From assembly GCA_934162365.1 (NCBI GenBank), contig CAKPIK010000003.1:62001-126000 (forward strand): a stretch of DNA of 64,000 nucleotides, in the 5' to 3' direction. Source of the DNA: an uncultured Clostridia bacterium (GTDB lineage: Bacteria; Bacillota; Clostridia; TANB77; CAG-508). Under the pieces are notes generated by a model. That model searched no databases. It worked only from the letters and a program-made list of their open reading frames with translations, and was not told where the DNA came from. Made by a program: the position numbers and the translations under genes. This document shows, one piece after another, positions 8,966-18,181 of the stretch (its first letter is position 1; each line of letters starts with the position of its first letter).

Positions 8966-10070
8966 ATTTTTTACTCTTTACTAGCTTTTTTAAGTTTCTA
9001 ATTACTGCCAAAGCAATTATTCCTATAAAAGCTACTACAAATATTATAGTATATAAAATTATGTTATCTCCAGTTTTAGGATTGCTTATACTTGTATTTG
9101 TATTATTTTTATTAGTGGTATTAGTATTTTCAATTGAATTATTACCTTCAACTTTGTTACCATTTTCATTTTTTTGAACTTCTTTAATTGTAAACTCAGT
9201 AGTTGCTGTTCCTCCATCTGAAAATGCTACTTTTAAAGTGTGTTTTCCAATAGATAAAGTTTTTAAATATGTTTCTTTTAAAGTTATTATTGTACTTCCT
9301 GATTTAGAACTATAATTATCTTCATCTAGTAAATTATTATCTAAATAAACTTTATTATTAAATTTACTATAATCTGCATCTATTCTAAAAGTTGCCTCCT
9401 TATCTTTTTCTATTGTATATTCTTGATTTGCACCTTCAAGGAACTTATATTCAGTTGGTGTTATTTTATTATTACCATATTTAAAAGTCAAGTTAAAATT
9501 ATATCTTGTATAATAGTCATCTCTAATTTCATTTATAGTAACTTTACCTTGTGAACTATTAGTATTACCAATTTCGTTTGGATTTCCAATTAATATATTA
9601 TTTTCATATGTTGTTCCAGTATAAGTTAATTTAGAACCTGTATAAACAGTGTCTGTTCTTTTAAGTGTATATGATTTTATATCTTGTTTATATACTGATG
9701 AAAATATTGCTTTATTTTCAGCTTTTATTCCTTCAACTTTTATAATAGCTTCATTTGAATTTTCAGTTTCAACCAAATCATAATTTTCATCTATTTTATA
9801 GAACTTAGTTTTATCTAAATCTGATAGTTCTTGTAAACCTTTTGATAAATTATCTTCTTTTGAAAAATCTACTATATAGCTTTTTCCATCTGTTAAATCA
9901 ACGGTTCCTTTTACATCTAAATCTGTGTAGTTATTTCTAACTGTTGTTTTAACTGTTACTCCGCTTCCACCTGTAACATCTGTTACTCCAGCATATGCAA
10001 TACTAAAAAATAGCAAACATACAATAAATATTATTGATAATAAAGTTAAATGTTTAAATTTCGAATTCAT
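8964..10070 (-). CDS. Secreted cell-wall-anchored protein with NPKTG sorting signal
   Basis: 368 residues. A signal peptide (about 1-27, cleavage after A-Y-A) is followed by a beta-rich, T/N-rich ectodomain. An N/T-rich spacer (about 300-328) leads to NPKTG at 330-334, a hydrophobic segment and a K-rich tail. NPKTG fits the N/S-P-x-T-G class of sortase signals used by class B sortases in Clostridia. With srtB directly downstream this is a sortase-substrate pair. The ectodomain has no family I can name. A sigma-A promoter and an operator-like repeat lie upstream, shared with the divergent HTH regulator. Confidence 0.85.
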   Translation of the reverse strand: MNSKFKHLTLLSIIFIVCLLFFSIAYAGVTDVTGGSGVTVKTTVRNNYTDLDVKGTVDLTDGKSYIVDFSKEDNLSKGLQELSDLDKTKFYKIDENYDLVETENSNEAIIKVEGIKAENKAIFSSVYKQDIKSYTLKRTDTVYTGSKLTYTGTTYENNILIGNPNEIGNTNSSQGKVTINEIRDDYYTRYNFNLTFKYGNNKITPTEYKFLEGANQEYTIEKDKEATFRIDADYSKFNNKVYLDNNLLDEDNYSSKSGSTIITLKETYLKTLSIGKHTLKVAFSDGGTATTEFTIKEVQKNENGNKVEGNNSIENTNTTNKNNTNTSISNPKTGDNIILYTIIFVVAFIGIIALAVIRNLKKLVKSKK

Positions 10071-10102
10071 TTTTATCTCTCCTTTTATTTATTTCTGCTT
10101 AA

Positions 10103-10130
10103 ATTATAGCATATACTTTATTTAATGAAA
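10103..10130 (-). promoter_or_regulatory. Promoter of the NPKTG surface-protein gene
   Basis: Minus strand TTTCAT, 16 bases, TATAAT with an upstream TG (extended -10), about 30 bases before the start codon. Confidence 0.6.
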
Positions 10131-10136
10131 TAGTAG

Positions 10137-10166
10137 TTACCAAATTTTCAAATGTTTTTTTGGTAA
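10137..10166. promoter_or_regulatory. Inverted-repeat operator candidate between divergent promoters
   Basis: TTACCAAA (10137-10144) and TTTGGTAA (10159-10166) form perfect 8-base arms with a 14-base spacer. They lie between the minus-strand promoter of the surface-protein gene and the extended -10 of the regulator gene. A dimeric or double-HTH regulator could read both arms. Confidence 0.55.
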
Positions 10167-10191
10167 TTGATTTTTATTAAATTTCATGTTA

Positions 10192-10200
10192 TGTTATAAT
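10192..10200 (+). promoter_or_regulatory. Extended -10 promoter of the HTH regulator
   Basis: TGTTATAAT, a TGnTATAAT extended -10, about 30 bases before the ATG. There is no good -35 at normal spacing, consistent with an extended -10 promoter or an activated one. Confidence 0.55.
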
Positions 10201-10230
10201 AAGTCGAAAACAATAGTTATGGAGGTTTTT

Positions 10231-11955
10231 ATGGACTTTAGCAAGCAATTAAATGAATATATAAATCAATTAGGATGTTCTTCTAAAGAATTAGCTGAGG
10301 CTTCAGATCTTTCTCCTACTGTTATAAGTCGTTATCGTAATGGAGAAAGAACACCAAATATTAGAAGTAAACAATTAGAAGCTTTAACAACTGGGTTACA
10401 TCAAATGTTTTTAAACAAGAATATTAATGTTGATAAAGATACTATATACAATACGCTTTCTTCTTCTTTAAATGACATTAATATAGATTTAGAACAATTA
10501 GTAAAAAATTTCAATGAACTTGTATCTGTTTTAAAGATTAGTATGGCTGAATTATCTAGAAAAACAAGTTTTGATGCATCCTTCTTATCTAGGTTGCGTA
10601 CTGGTAATATGTTACCTTCAAAACCTCAAATTTTTATCGATGAAGTATGTGATTTTGTAGTAAATAAATATAATACTCCATCTCAATTAAAAGCTATAGC
10701 TTCTCTTACAAATTCAAATATAGAAGATTTAAATAACAAATATTTCGAAATACTAAAAAATTGGCTTTCTACTAATGTTTCTCCTAGCCACGATTACATT
10801 AATGATTTTTTAACTCATTTAGATTCCTTTAATCTAAATGAATATATAAAAGCTATACATTTCGATGAAATGAAAGTTCCTTTTGTTCCTTTCTATAAAT
10901 CAGGTTCTAGAACATATTATGGAATAGAAGAAATGAAAAAAGGTGAATTAGACTTTTTTAAGGCAACTGTTTTATCTAAATCTAATGAAGATGTCTTCAT
11001 GTGTAGCGATATGCCAATGGAAGATATGGCAGAAGATGTAGATTTCGGTAAAAAGTGGATGTTTGCAATTGCAATGATGTTAAAAAAGGGTCTTCATTTA
11101 AATATAATTCATAATGTAGATAGGCCCTTTAATGAAATGATGTTAGGTTTAGAAAGTTGGATACCAATCTATATGACTGGGCAAGTTTCACCATATTACT
11201 TAAAAGACTTTAAAGATAATATCTATAATCACTTTAATTACACCTCTGGTAGCGTCGTCCTTACAGGTGAATGTATAAATGGATATCATAACAAAGGTAA
11301 ATATTATTTAACAAGTAATAAAACAGAAATTGAATATTATAAAACCAAAACAAAATGTTTGCTAAATAAAGCTAAACCTTTAATGGAAATTTATACAATA
11401 GCAAACCAAAATGCATTTAATGTTTTTCTATCTTCTAACAAGAAAGCAAATGAAAATTATAGAAGAATATTATCTTCATTACCAATTCATACAATCTCTG
11501 AGGAGCTTCTTACTAAAATTTTAAAACGAAACAACGTTAATGAAGAAGATATTAAAAACATAATCTTATCTGTAAATGAACAAAAAGCAAGATTAAATAC
11601 AATATTAAATACTAGCACTATTGAAGATGAAATAACCGAGCTTTCTGCAGAGGAATTTGAAAAAAATCCTCCTACTCTTTCTCTTTCATTTAGTTTTTAT
11701 GAAAAAGGAAAAGTAATTTATAATTATAATGAATATTTAGAACATTTAAAACTAACTAAAGAATACGCCAAAAATAACAAGAGCTATAAGTTAAATTACT
11801 CATCTTATAATACTTTTAAAAATATTCAAATTACAATTTGTGATAAAAAATGGGTTATGCTTTCAAAAGATAATAGTCCATCTATTCATTTTGTAATACA
11901 CCACTCTAAACTTATAAATGCAATTGAGAATTTTATTCCTCCTATTGTTGAATAA
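10231..11955 (+). CDS. Large transcriptional regulator with two N-terminal HTH (XRE-like) repeats
   Basis: 574 residues from the ATG with GGAGG 5 bases upstream; an upstream ATG at 10186 lies in the promoter and is rejected. Two related HTH units are visible: residues 13-43 (S-S-K-E-L-A-E-A-S-D-L-S-P-T-V-I-S-R-Y) and 101-131 (S-M-A-E-L-S-R-K-T-S-F-D-A-S-F-L-S-R-L). The remaining 400 residues are a probable sensor or effector region with no motif I can name. It is divergent from the sortase-anchored protein and shares an operator-like repeat with it, so it probably controls that gene and itself. Confidence 0.78.
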   Translation: MDFSKQLNEYINQLGCSSKELAEASDLSPTVISRYRNGERTPNIRSKQLEALTTGLHQMFLNKNINVDKDTIYNTLSSSLNDINIDLEQLVKNFNELVSVLKISMAELSRKTSFDASFLSRLRTGNMLPSKPQIFIDEVCDFVVNKYNTPSQLKAIASLTNSNIEDLNNKYFEILKNWLSTNVSPSHDYINDFLTHLDSFNLNEYIKAIHFDEMKVPFVPFYKSGSRTYYGIEEMKKGELDFFKATVLSKSNEDVFMCSDMPMEDMAEDVDFGKKWMFAIAMMLKKGLHLNIIHNVDRPFNEMMLGLESWIPIYMTGQVSPYYLKDFKDNIYNHFNYTSGSVVLTGECINGYHNKGKYYLTSNKTEIEYYKTKTKCLLNKAKPLMEIYTIANQNAFNVFLSSNKKANENYRRILSSLPIHTISEELLTKILKRNNVNEEDIKNIILSVNEQKARLNTILNTSTIEDEITELSAEEFEKNPPTLSLSFSFYEKGKVIYNYNEYLEHLKLTKEYAKNNKSYKLNYSSYNTFKNIQITICDKKWVMLSKDNSPSIHFVIHHSKLINAIENFIPPIVE

Positions 11956-12055
11956 AATATACTTTTTTAAGTTTTTCACTTTATTTTTGTCTTATAATGT
12001 GATAGAATAATGTCAAATATTTTAGAAATAACTTTAATATTAACGGAGGATTAAA

Positions 12056-12304
12056 ATGGAATTTAAAAAATGTGCTAGATGTGGTTGTTTTTATACCTCA
12101 AACGATAATGTTTGTTACAACTGCTTATCAAAAGAAAGATTTGAAATGAATAAATTTAAAAATTATATAGAAGAAGCTAATTTAGAAAGTATAAATTCTT
12201 TAAATGATATTGCTATTAATACTGGTATTTCAGGTAAAAATATTAATAGATTTTTAGGATATGATGATTTTTCTCAAATAGCTGAAGAATTAAATTTAAA
12301 ATAA
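12056..12304 (+). CDS. Small zinc-ribbon/HTH-like protein (TIGR03826-like)
   Basis: 82 residues with a strong GGAGG site. Two C-x-x-C pairs (Cys6/Cys9 and Cys20/Cys23) form a zinc ribbon. A helical tail follows that ends in an N-T-G-I-S-x-K-N-I-N-R-F-L-G segment like a small HTH. The layout resembles the small flagellar-operon proteins of TIGR03826/YvyF, but no flagellar genes are nearby. A TATAAT at 11993-11998 suggests its own promoter. A regulatory role is inference. Confidence 0.7.
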   Translation: MEFKKCARCGCFYTSNDNVCYNCLSKERFEMNKFKNYIEEANLESINSLNDIAINTGISGKNINRFLGYDDFSQIAEELNLK

Positions 12305-12317
12305 ATTATATTAAACA

Positions 12318-12349
12318 AAAAAATTTGCAGTTTTCACTGCAAATTTTTT
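12318..12349. terminator. Bidirectional terminator between the zinc-ribbon gene and thrS
   Basis: 14-bp perfect stem (12318-12331 with 12336-12349), TTTC loop and A/T tracts on both sides. The flanking genes converge. Confidence 0.88.
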
Positions 12350-12353
12350 ATTT

Positions 12354-14294
12354 TTATTTTCCATAGTTTTCTATTTCTGATTTTATGCTATCAATAAATT
12401 CTTTTAAGCCTTTAGCACCTAAATCTCCATCTTTTCTTGAACGAACACCTACTGCATTTGCTTCTTTTTCTTTATCTCCAACTACTAGCATATATGGTAT
12501 TTTTTGAAGTTGTGCTTCACGTATTTTGTATCCTATTTTTTCTTGTCTATCATCAACCTCAACTCTTATTTTTGCTTTTTGTAATTCTTCTTTTACTTGG
12601 TTTGCATATTCTATATGTGCATCTGCTATTGGAAGTATTTTTACTTGTACTGGTGCAAGCCATGTTGGTAGGTTTCCTTTTGTTTCTTCAAGTAAAAATG
12701 AAATAAATCTATCTGAAGATCCCAAAATAGCTCTATGAATAACAACAGGTCTATGTTCATTTCCGTCTTTTCCAACATACTTTAAATCAAATCTTTCTGG
12801 TAATGCAAAATCTAATTGACATGTTGGAATTGTTACATCATGTCCTAAAGCTGTTTTTATTTGAATATCTATTTTAGGTCCATAGAACGCTGCTTCTCCT
12901 TCTGCTTCATAAAAATCTATATTCAAATCTTGTAGTATTTCTCTTAGTTGTTTTTCTGCTGTTTCCCACATCTCATCATTGTCTATATATTTTTCTTTGT
13001 TGTTTTTATCTCTTAAAGAAAGTCTAAAAGCAAATCTATCTCTTTCAAATCCCATATCTTTAATATAAACTTCAAATATTAGATTTATAACTTTTCCAAC
13101 CTCTTCTTTTATTTGATCTGGTCTTACAAATAAATGTGCATCATTTTGACACATTTGTCTAACTCTTTCTAGTCCACATACTGCTCCTGAATTCTCATAT
13201 CTAAAATCATGTGCAAGTTCTCCTATTTTTATTGGTAAATCTTTATAAGAATGTAGTTCATTTTTATACACTAACATATGATGAGGACAATTCATTGGTC
13301 TTAAAACTAATTCCTCATTATCCATTTTCATAATTGGAAACATATCATCTTTATAGTGATCCCAATGTCCGCTTGTTTTATATAAATTTGTTGTTGCCAA
13401 GCTTGGTGTATAAACATGGCTATATCCAAGTGATAATTCTTTATCTTGTATATATCTTTCCAATGTTCTTCTAATTGTTGCTCCATTTGGCAAATACATT
13501 GGAAGTCCAGAACCAACTAATGGATGTGTCATAAATATTTTTAAATCTTTTCCAATTTTTCTATGATCTCTAGCTTTTCTATCTTCAAGTATTGTTAAAT
13601 ATTCTTCCAATTGGCTTGCTTTTGGGAAAGATATTGCATAAATTCTTTGTAACATTTTATTATGTTCATCGCCTCTCCAATAAGCTCCAGATGAAGATAA
13701 TATTTTTATGGCTTTAATTTTTCCAGTACTTGCTAAATGTGGTCCTGCACAAAGGTCTGTAAATTCTCCTTGTTTATAAAAAGATATAACTTCTCCTTCT
13801 GGTAAATCTTCTATTAATTCTACTTTGTAATCCTCGTTTTTATCTTTCATTAATTTAATTGCTTCATCTCTTGGAAGTTCAAATCTTTCAATTGCTAAAT
13901 CTTCTTTTATTATTTTTTTCATTTCTTCTTCAATTTTAGCTTTGTCTTCGTCTGTAAATGGTTTTTCTACATCAAAATCATAATAAAATCCTTCGTCTAT
14001 TGCTGGCCCAATTGCAAGCTTAACATCTGGAAATAATCTTTTTACAGCTTGTGCCATAATATGTGATGTAGTATGCCAATATGCCTTTTTGCCATCTAAT
14101 TCAGATTCAAATGTTAATATCTCTAATGAGCAATCTTCGTTAATAACAGTTCTTAAGTCTTTAACCTCTCCATTAACTTTGCCAGCAGTCGCAACTCTTG
14201 CTAAACCCTCACTTATTCCTTTTGCTATATCCAAAATTGCCATTCCACTTTCTACTTCTTTTACACTGCCATCTTTTAATGTAATCTTAATCAT
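12354..14294 (-). CDS. thrS: Threonyl-tRNA synthetase
   Basis: 646 residues, full length. Order: TGS domain (1-62), editing SAD domain (H-T-T-S-H-I-M-A-Q-A and the L-C-A-G-P-H motif), class II catalytic core (zinc ligand in M-N-C-P-H-H, motif 2 around R-Y-E-N-S-G-A, motif 3 H-R-A-I-L-G-S-S-D-R-F), then the anticodon-binding domain. It charges tRNA-Thr and clears mischarged Ser. The ATG has GGGAGG. A T-box leader precedes it and a terminator follows, so it is a single-gene unit controlled by uncharged tRNA-Thr. Confidence 0.97.
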   Translation of the reverse strand: MIKITLKDGSVKEVESGMAILDIAKGISEGLARVATAGKVNGEVKDLRTVINEDCSLEILTFESELDGKKAYWHTTSHIMAQAVKRLFPDVKLAIGPAIDEGFYYDFDVEKPFTDEDKAKIEEEMKKIIKEDLAIERFELPRDEAIKLMKDKNEDYKVELIEDLPEGEVISFYKQGEFTDLCAGPHLASTGKIKAIKILSSSGAYWRGDEHNKMLQRIYAISFPKASQLEEYLTILEDRKARDHRKIGKDLKIFMTHPLVGSGLPMYLPNGATIRRTLERYIQDKELSLGYSHVYTPSLATTNLYKTSGHWDHYKDDMFPIMKMDNEELVLRPMNCPHHMLVYKNELHSYKDLPIKIGELAHDFRYENSGAVCGLERVRQMCQNDAHLFVRPDQIKEEVGKVINLIFEVYIKDMGFERDRFAFRLSLRDKNNKEKYIDNDEMWETAEKQLREILQDLNIDFYEAEGEAAFYGPKIDIQIKTALGHDVTIPTCQLDFALPERFDLKYVGKDGNEHRPVVIHRAILGSSDRFISFLLEETKGNLPTWLAPVQVKILPIADAHIEYANQVKEELQKAKIRVEVDDRQEKIGYKIREAQLQKIPYMLVVGDKEKEANAVGVRSRKDGDLGAKGLKEFIDSIKSEIENYGK

Positions 14295-14328
14295 AAATTT
14301 ACCTCCCTTATATTTTTATAAAACAAAA

Positions 14329-14548
14329 ACTCCTAAGAATATATATAATATTCTTAGGAGTGCATAACACGGTTCCATCCCGATTTTTACTTAATTAATA
14401 ATTATAACGTAATTAACGTCTAGTTTTTTCTAGAAACAATTAAGTTAGTTTTTCAAGTATGTTTTATTATAACAACTTCCAGCCCACGATTGTTACTCTC
14501 TCAAATTAACCTTTACTTTACTTTTTCTTAATTATAGTTTTTTAATAT
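14329..14548 (-). promoter_or_regulatory. T-box riboswitch leader of thrS
   Basis: On the minus strand the T-box core GGGATGGAACCGTG (14368-14382 region) is followed by an intrinsic terminator. That terminator is a 14-bp perfect stem (14329-14342 with 14348-14361) and a T-rich tail. About 165 bases of leader precede it, enough for Stem I. Uncharged tRNA should pair with the T-box and prevent termination. ACA and ACT triplets occur where the specifier is expected, but I cannot fix which one is used. Confidence 0.88.
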
Positions 14549-14555
14549 ATTTATT

Positions 14556-14583
14556 ATTATACTCTCTTTTTATTATTTGTCAA
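14556..14583 (-). promoter_or_regulatory. Promoter of the thrS T-box transcript
   Basis: Minus strand TTGACA, 16 bases, TATAAT; the start point would be near 14548. Confidence 0.8.
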
Positions 14584-14598
14584 TATATTTTTTAATCA

Positions 14599-16497
14599 TT
14601 ATTTTGAATATAATTCTTGCAATAAGTTTATAAACATTGCATGAGACCAGCCTAATCCTATTACCCATGCTGGATCCATTGTGTCATTGTCTACTTGCTC
14701 TGGTAATAAGCCATGTTCATTACTGCCTATTATTGCAAAGTTAAAACATTCTCTTGCTCTATTTTTTATTCCGGCTGATAAATAATATTCTGCAAGCCAT
14801 AAGTTAGCTATAACCCATGGATTTCCATTCATATAGTTATCGCCTTCATACCTTAAGTATCCTCCTGTATATGTTCTTAGTGTCATATTTATTCTTTCAA
14901 CTGTGTTTTCTATTTTCTTTTCTTTTGGTGAAAACATATTAAATGGGTATACTAAACCTAATAAGCTTATATCCATTTTTTTATCTGTATTATTTCTTAC
15001 AAAGCATTTCTTTTCTGTGTCGTATAAATTGTTTAGTATATATTTCTTCACATCTACTGCATACTTCTTTAATTGTTCTGTTCTTTTTGCAATCTGTTCA
15101 AGTTTTAATCTATTTTCTTCATATAATGGTTTTACTAATTCGTATATTTCTATCATTGTTTGAAATGCTGAGAATATTGTTGCCAATGAATATGTATGTA
15201 TATCTTCGCACTCTTCCCAAATATCATAACTTGGTTGCATTTTATTTCCTTGTAATACATTATCTATATATTTTTCTAGATAATTAATTGCTTTTTCACA
15301 CATTTTTAGATTATCTTTTAAGAATTTTACTTCTTTTTTATATGAATAATAGTCATAAACACCATATACAACAGATGCTGTTTCATCTATTTGATACCCC
15401 CAAGCAGGAGCTAAGTTGCCATCTGTATAAAATCTTTGTTCCCACATACCATTTTTGCTTTGAGTGTTTGCACAGAATGATTTATAGAATTTTTCTACTT
15501 CTTTATCCATTCCTAGTCTATACATTGCTTTTGTTATAAACACTGCATCTCTTGGCCAACAGTATGAATATCCTCCACATTTATTTCGAGCTTCGTCTAC
15601 TTCTACTGCTGCTGCAATTCCGCCTGTTTCATTATTATACAAAAGAGGAAATAAAAGTATACTTCTTTCATAAATCTTCTTTATTTTCTTTTCTCTTTCA
15701 TTTATAGGTTCTGGCAAATTTATAGTATTGTGTTTCTTTAAATAATTTTTCCAATACTTTTCTGTTCCATCTAGGTGTTTATTGAAATCAACTTTCTTTA
15801 GTCTGATTATTTCATCTTCAATATCCTTAGAATTTTTACTATTTTCATATATTGATATTATTATTTCTATTTCTGCTTCCTGTCCTGGTTTCAAATTGCC
15901 AATATTATAAGAGATACCAGAATCAAAACTTGTTCCTACATAATCTTTGCCACCAATTATTCCATCTAAGATATTTTCTTTTGTATTATTTATTTGATAA
16001 TTTAATGGTTCATTTTTAGAAAATATAGTTAATGTATAATCATGCATATATTGCATTAATGCTCCATTTGAATATAGTCCACTTACAGAGTTATTTTCAC
16101 TAGTAAGAAGTTTTGAATGAAGTAATAAATCAACATTCAAATCTATATCATGGTTATTTATAAATTTATATTTCTTAACTAAAACGTTTTCTTTTATTGG
16201 TATAAAATCAGTTTGAATTACTTTTAAGTTAAAATAAGTATTTAAAATTTCTGTATTTAAAATATTAGTTTGTTCTATATAATTTTGTGAATATATATTG
16301 TTTATATCATCAAATAAGTTTATAAATCTAGAATCATTTACTTTAATTCCCACAACAAATTCATTTATAAATTGTCTAAAATCTATATTAGGATAATATA
16401 ATCTTAATAATTCACCTTTTTTTGAAAAAGTTGCCTTTAAATTTTTGTTTCCTATAATAGCATCATTAAAATATTTTGTTTTCATCTTTATTTTCAT
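14599..16497 (-). CDS. Glycoside hydrolase family 15 protein (glucoamylase/glucodextranase-like)
   Basis: 632 residues without a signal peptide, so cytoplasmic. A beta-sandwich N-terminal domain (about 1-250) is followed by an alpha/alpha-barrel. Catalytic-region motifs are Y-C-W-P-R-D near 315, W-E-E-C-E-D-I-H (general acid region) and L-P-E-Q-V (general base) near the C-terminus. It probably releases glucose from glycogen or maltodextrins, matching the glycogen debranching enzyme at 43007. The start is uncertain: the first ATG is too close to the AAAGGA site and a second ATG four codons later is a little far. Confidence 0.87.
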   Translation of the reverse strand: MKIKMKTKYFNDAIIGNKNLKATFSKKGELLRLYYPNIDFRQFINEFVVGIKVNDSRFINLFDDINNIYSQNYIEQTNILNTEILNTYFNLKVIQTDFIPIKENVLVKKYKFINNHDIDLNVDLLLHSKLLTSENNSVSGLYSNGALMQYMHDYTLTIFSKNEPLNYQINNTKENILDGIIGGKDYVGTSFDSGISYNIGNLKPGQEAEIEIIISIYENSKNSKDIEDEIIRLKKVDFNKHLDGTEKYWKNYLKKHNTINLPEPINEREKKIKKIYERSILLFPLLYNNETGGIAAAVEVDEARNKCGGYSYCWPRDAVFITKAMYRLGMDKEVEKFYKSFCANTQSKNGMWEQRFYTDGNLAPAWGYQIDETASVVYGVYDYYSYKKEVKFLKDNLKMCEKAINYLEKYIDNVLQGNKMQPSYDIWEECEDIHTYSLATIFSAFQTMIEIYELVKPLYEENRLKLEQIAKRTEQLKKYAVDVKKYILNNLYDTEKKCFVRNNTDKKMDISLLGLVYPFNMFSPKEKKIENTVERINMTLRTYTGGYLRYEGDNYMNGNPWVIANLWLAEYYLSAGIKNRARECFNFAIIGSNEHGLLPEQVDNDTMDPAWVIGLGWSHAMFINLLQELYSK

Positions 16498-16526
16498 TCC
16501 TTTATATTTATAAATATGAGTTTGTA

Positions 16527-18170
16527 TTACTCTATTATCTTTACGATTTTTTGTTCTAATTCTTTAATTTGATTATTAAGCTGTTCTATTTGTTCATCAC
16601 TAACATTCTCGCCTAATTTTTCTTTTACCACTATATCTTCCATATCAATTAATTCTTCTTTTAATGTATTAATTCTTTCTATTACTTCTAATCTTAATGG
16701 TCTATATTTCTTTGGTAATTGTACTGTTGTTTCAACTGATAATTTATCATCTAATGTATATGTTTCTCCAAATGAAGGAATAGTTACAGGTATTCCTGTT
16801 GTTTCCATTAGTTTGCCCTTCAAAACAATTTGTCCTTCTTCTTCTCCATGAACTAAAAAGATATGTTTTGGTTTATCATGGAAAGAATATACAAAGTTTA
16901 ATAGTCCATTTTGATCTGCATGTCCTGAGTAACCTTCTATATACTCAACTCTTGCATTTACATTAATTTCTTCTCCAAATATTTTTACTCTCTTTTCTCC
17001 ATCTACAATTTTTCTTCCAAGTGTACCAGGAGCTTGGTAACCAACAAAAAGAATTGTTGAATTTGGATTCCATAAATTATGTTTTAAATGATGTTTTATT
17101 CTTCCAACTTCACACATACCACTAGCAGATAGTATTATCATAGGATCTGTCATTTCATTTAATGCTTTAGATTCATCTGCTGTTTTTGTAAATTTAAGTC
17201 CTGGGAATTCTAATGGATTATCTCCTTTTGCCATCTCTTCTTTAACTTCATCATCAAATAAATTCATATTTTGTCTAAATATTTCTGTAGCTGATACAGC
17301 AAGCGGACTATCTACATATACTGGTGCTTTCATTATTTTTTCATATTTTGTTTTAAAATCTTCGTCTTCTGTATTTTCTTTTATTTTATTTAATTCATAC
17401 AATATTTCTTGAGTTCTACCTACTGCAAATGAAGGAATTACAACAGTTCCATTTCTTTCTAAAGTTTCATAAACAATATTTAAAAACATTGTTGCTTTCT
17501 CGTCATTTCTTATATGCAATCTATTTCCGTATGTTGATTCCATAACCAAATAATCTGCTGATTCAATCATTGTTGGTGCAGATAAAAGTGGTAAATCATT
17601 ATTTCCTATATCTCCTGTAAATACTGCTTTCGTTTCCTTTCCATCTTCTGTTGCCCAAATTTCAATTATAGCTGAACCTAACATGTGTCCTGCATCATTA
17701 AATCTAACTTTTATATTTTCATCTACATCTATTATTTCATCATACTCAACTGGTTTAAACACCTCTAAACTGTCTATTGCATCTTGTGCAGTATACATTG
17801 GTATATATGGTTTTTTCCCTTGTCTTAATCTCTTTTTATTTTTCCATTCAGATTCCATTTCTTGAATATGTCCACTATCTGGAAGCATAATAGTACACAA
17901 GTCGCATGTTGCTTTTTGTGCATATATTGGTTTTCTATAACCAGCATTATATAATTTAGGAATTCTACCAGAATGATCTATATGTGCATGTGTTAAAAGC
18001 ATAAAATCTATATCTTGTACATCAAAAAGAAAATCATCGTAATTTTTTTCCTCTATATCTCCATGTCCTTGATACATTCCACAATCTACTAAAAATTTTT
18101 TTCCTGCAGCCTCAACTAAAAAGTTAGAACCTGTAACAGTTTTTGTTGCTCCTAAAAATGTTATTTTCAT
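16527..18170 (-). CDS. Beta-CASP metallo-beta-lactamase-fold nuclease (CPSF73/YSH1-like)
   Basis: 547 residues. The MBL zinc motif HAHIDH is at 61-66, further metal ligands are in D-A-G-H-M-L-G and F-T-G-D-I-G, and a beta-CASP insert follows. The C-terminal RMMBL region holds S-G-H-A-D and the H-G-E-E-E motif. The last 70 residues are a helical tail. Such bacterial proteins act on RNA ends; it is not RNase J, which is arranged differently. It lies between an unknown gene and the GH15 gene with gaps of 11 and 29 bases. Confidence 0.86.
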   Translation of the reverse strand: MKITFLGATKTVTGSNFLVEAAGKKFLVDCGMYQGHGDIEEKNYDDFLFDVQDIDFMLLTHAHIDHSGRIPKLYNAGYRKPIYAQKATCDLCTIMLPDSGHIQEMESEWKNKKRLRQGKKPYIPMYTAQDAIDSLEVFKPVEYDEIIDVDENIKVRFNDAGHMLGSAIIEIWATEDGKETKAVFTGDIGNNDLPLLSAPTMIESADYLVMESTYGNRLHIRNDEKATMFLNIVYETLERNGTVVIPSFAVGRTQEILYELNKIKENTEDEDFKTKYEKIMKAPVYVDSPLAVSATEIFRQNMNLFDDEVKEEMAKGDNPLEFPGLKFTKTADESKALNEMTDPMIILSASGMCEVGRIKHHLKHNLWNPNSTILFVGYQAPGTLGRKIVDGEKRVKIFGEEINVNARVEYIEGYSGHADQNGLLNFVYSFHDKPKHIFLVHGEEEGQIVLKGKLMETTGIPVTIPSFGETYTLDDKLSVETTVQLPKKYRPLRLEVIERINTLKEELIDMEDIVVKEKLGENVSDEQIEQLNNQIKELEQKIVKIIE

Positions 18171-18181
18171 ATTTTCCTCCT

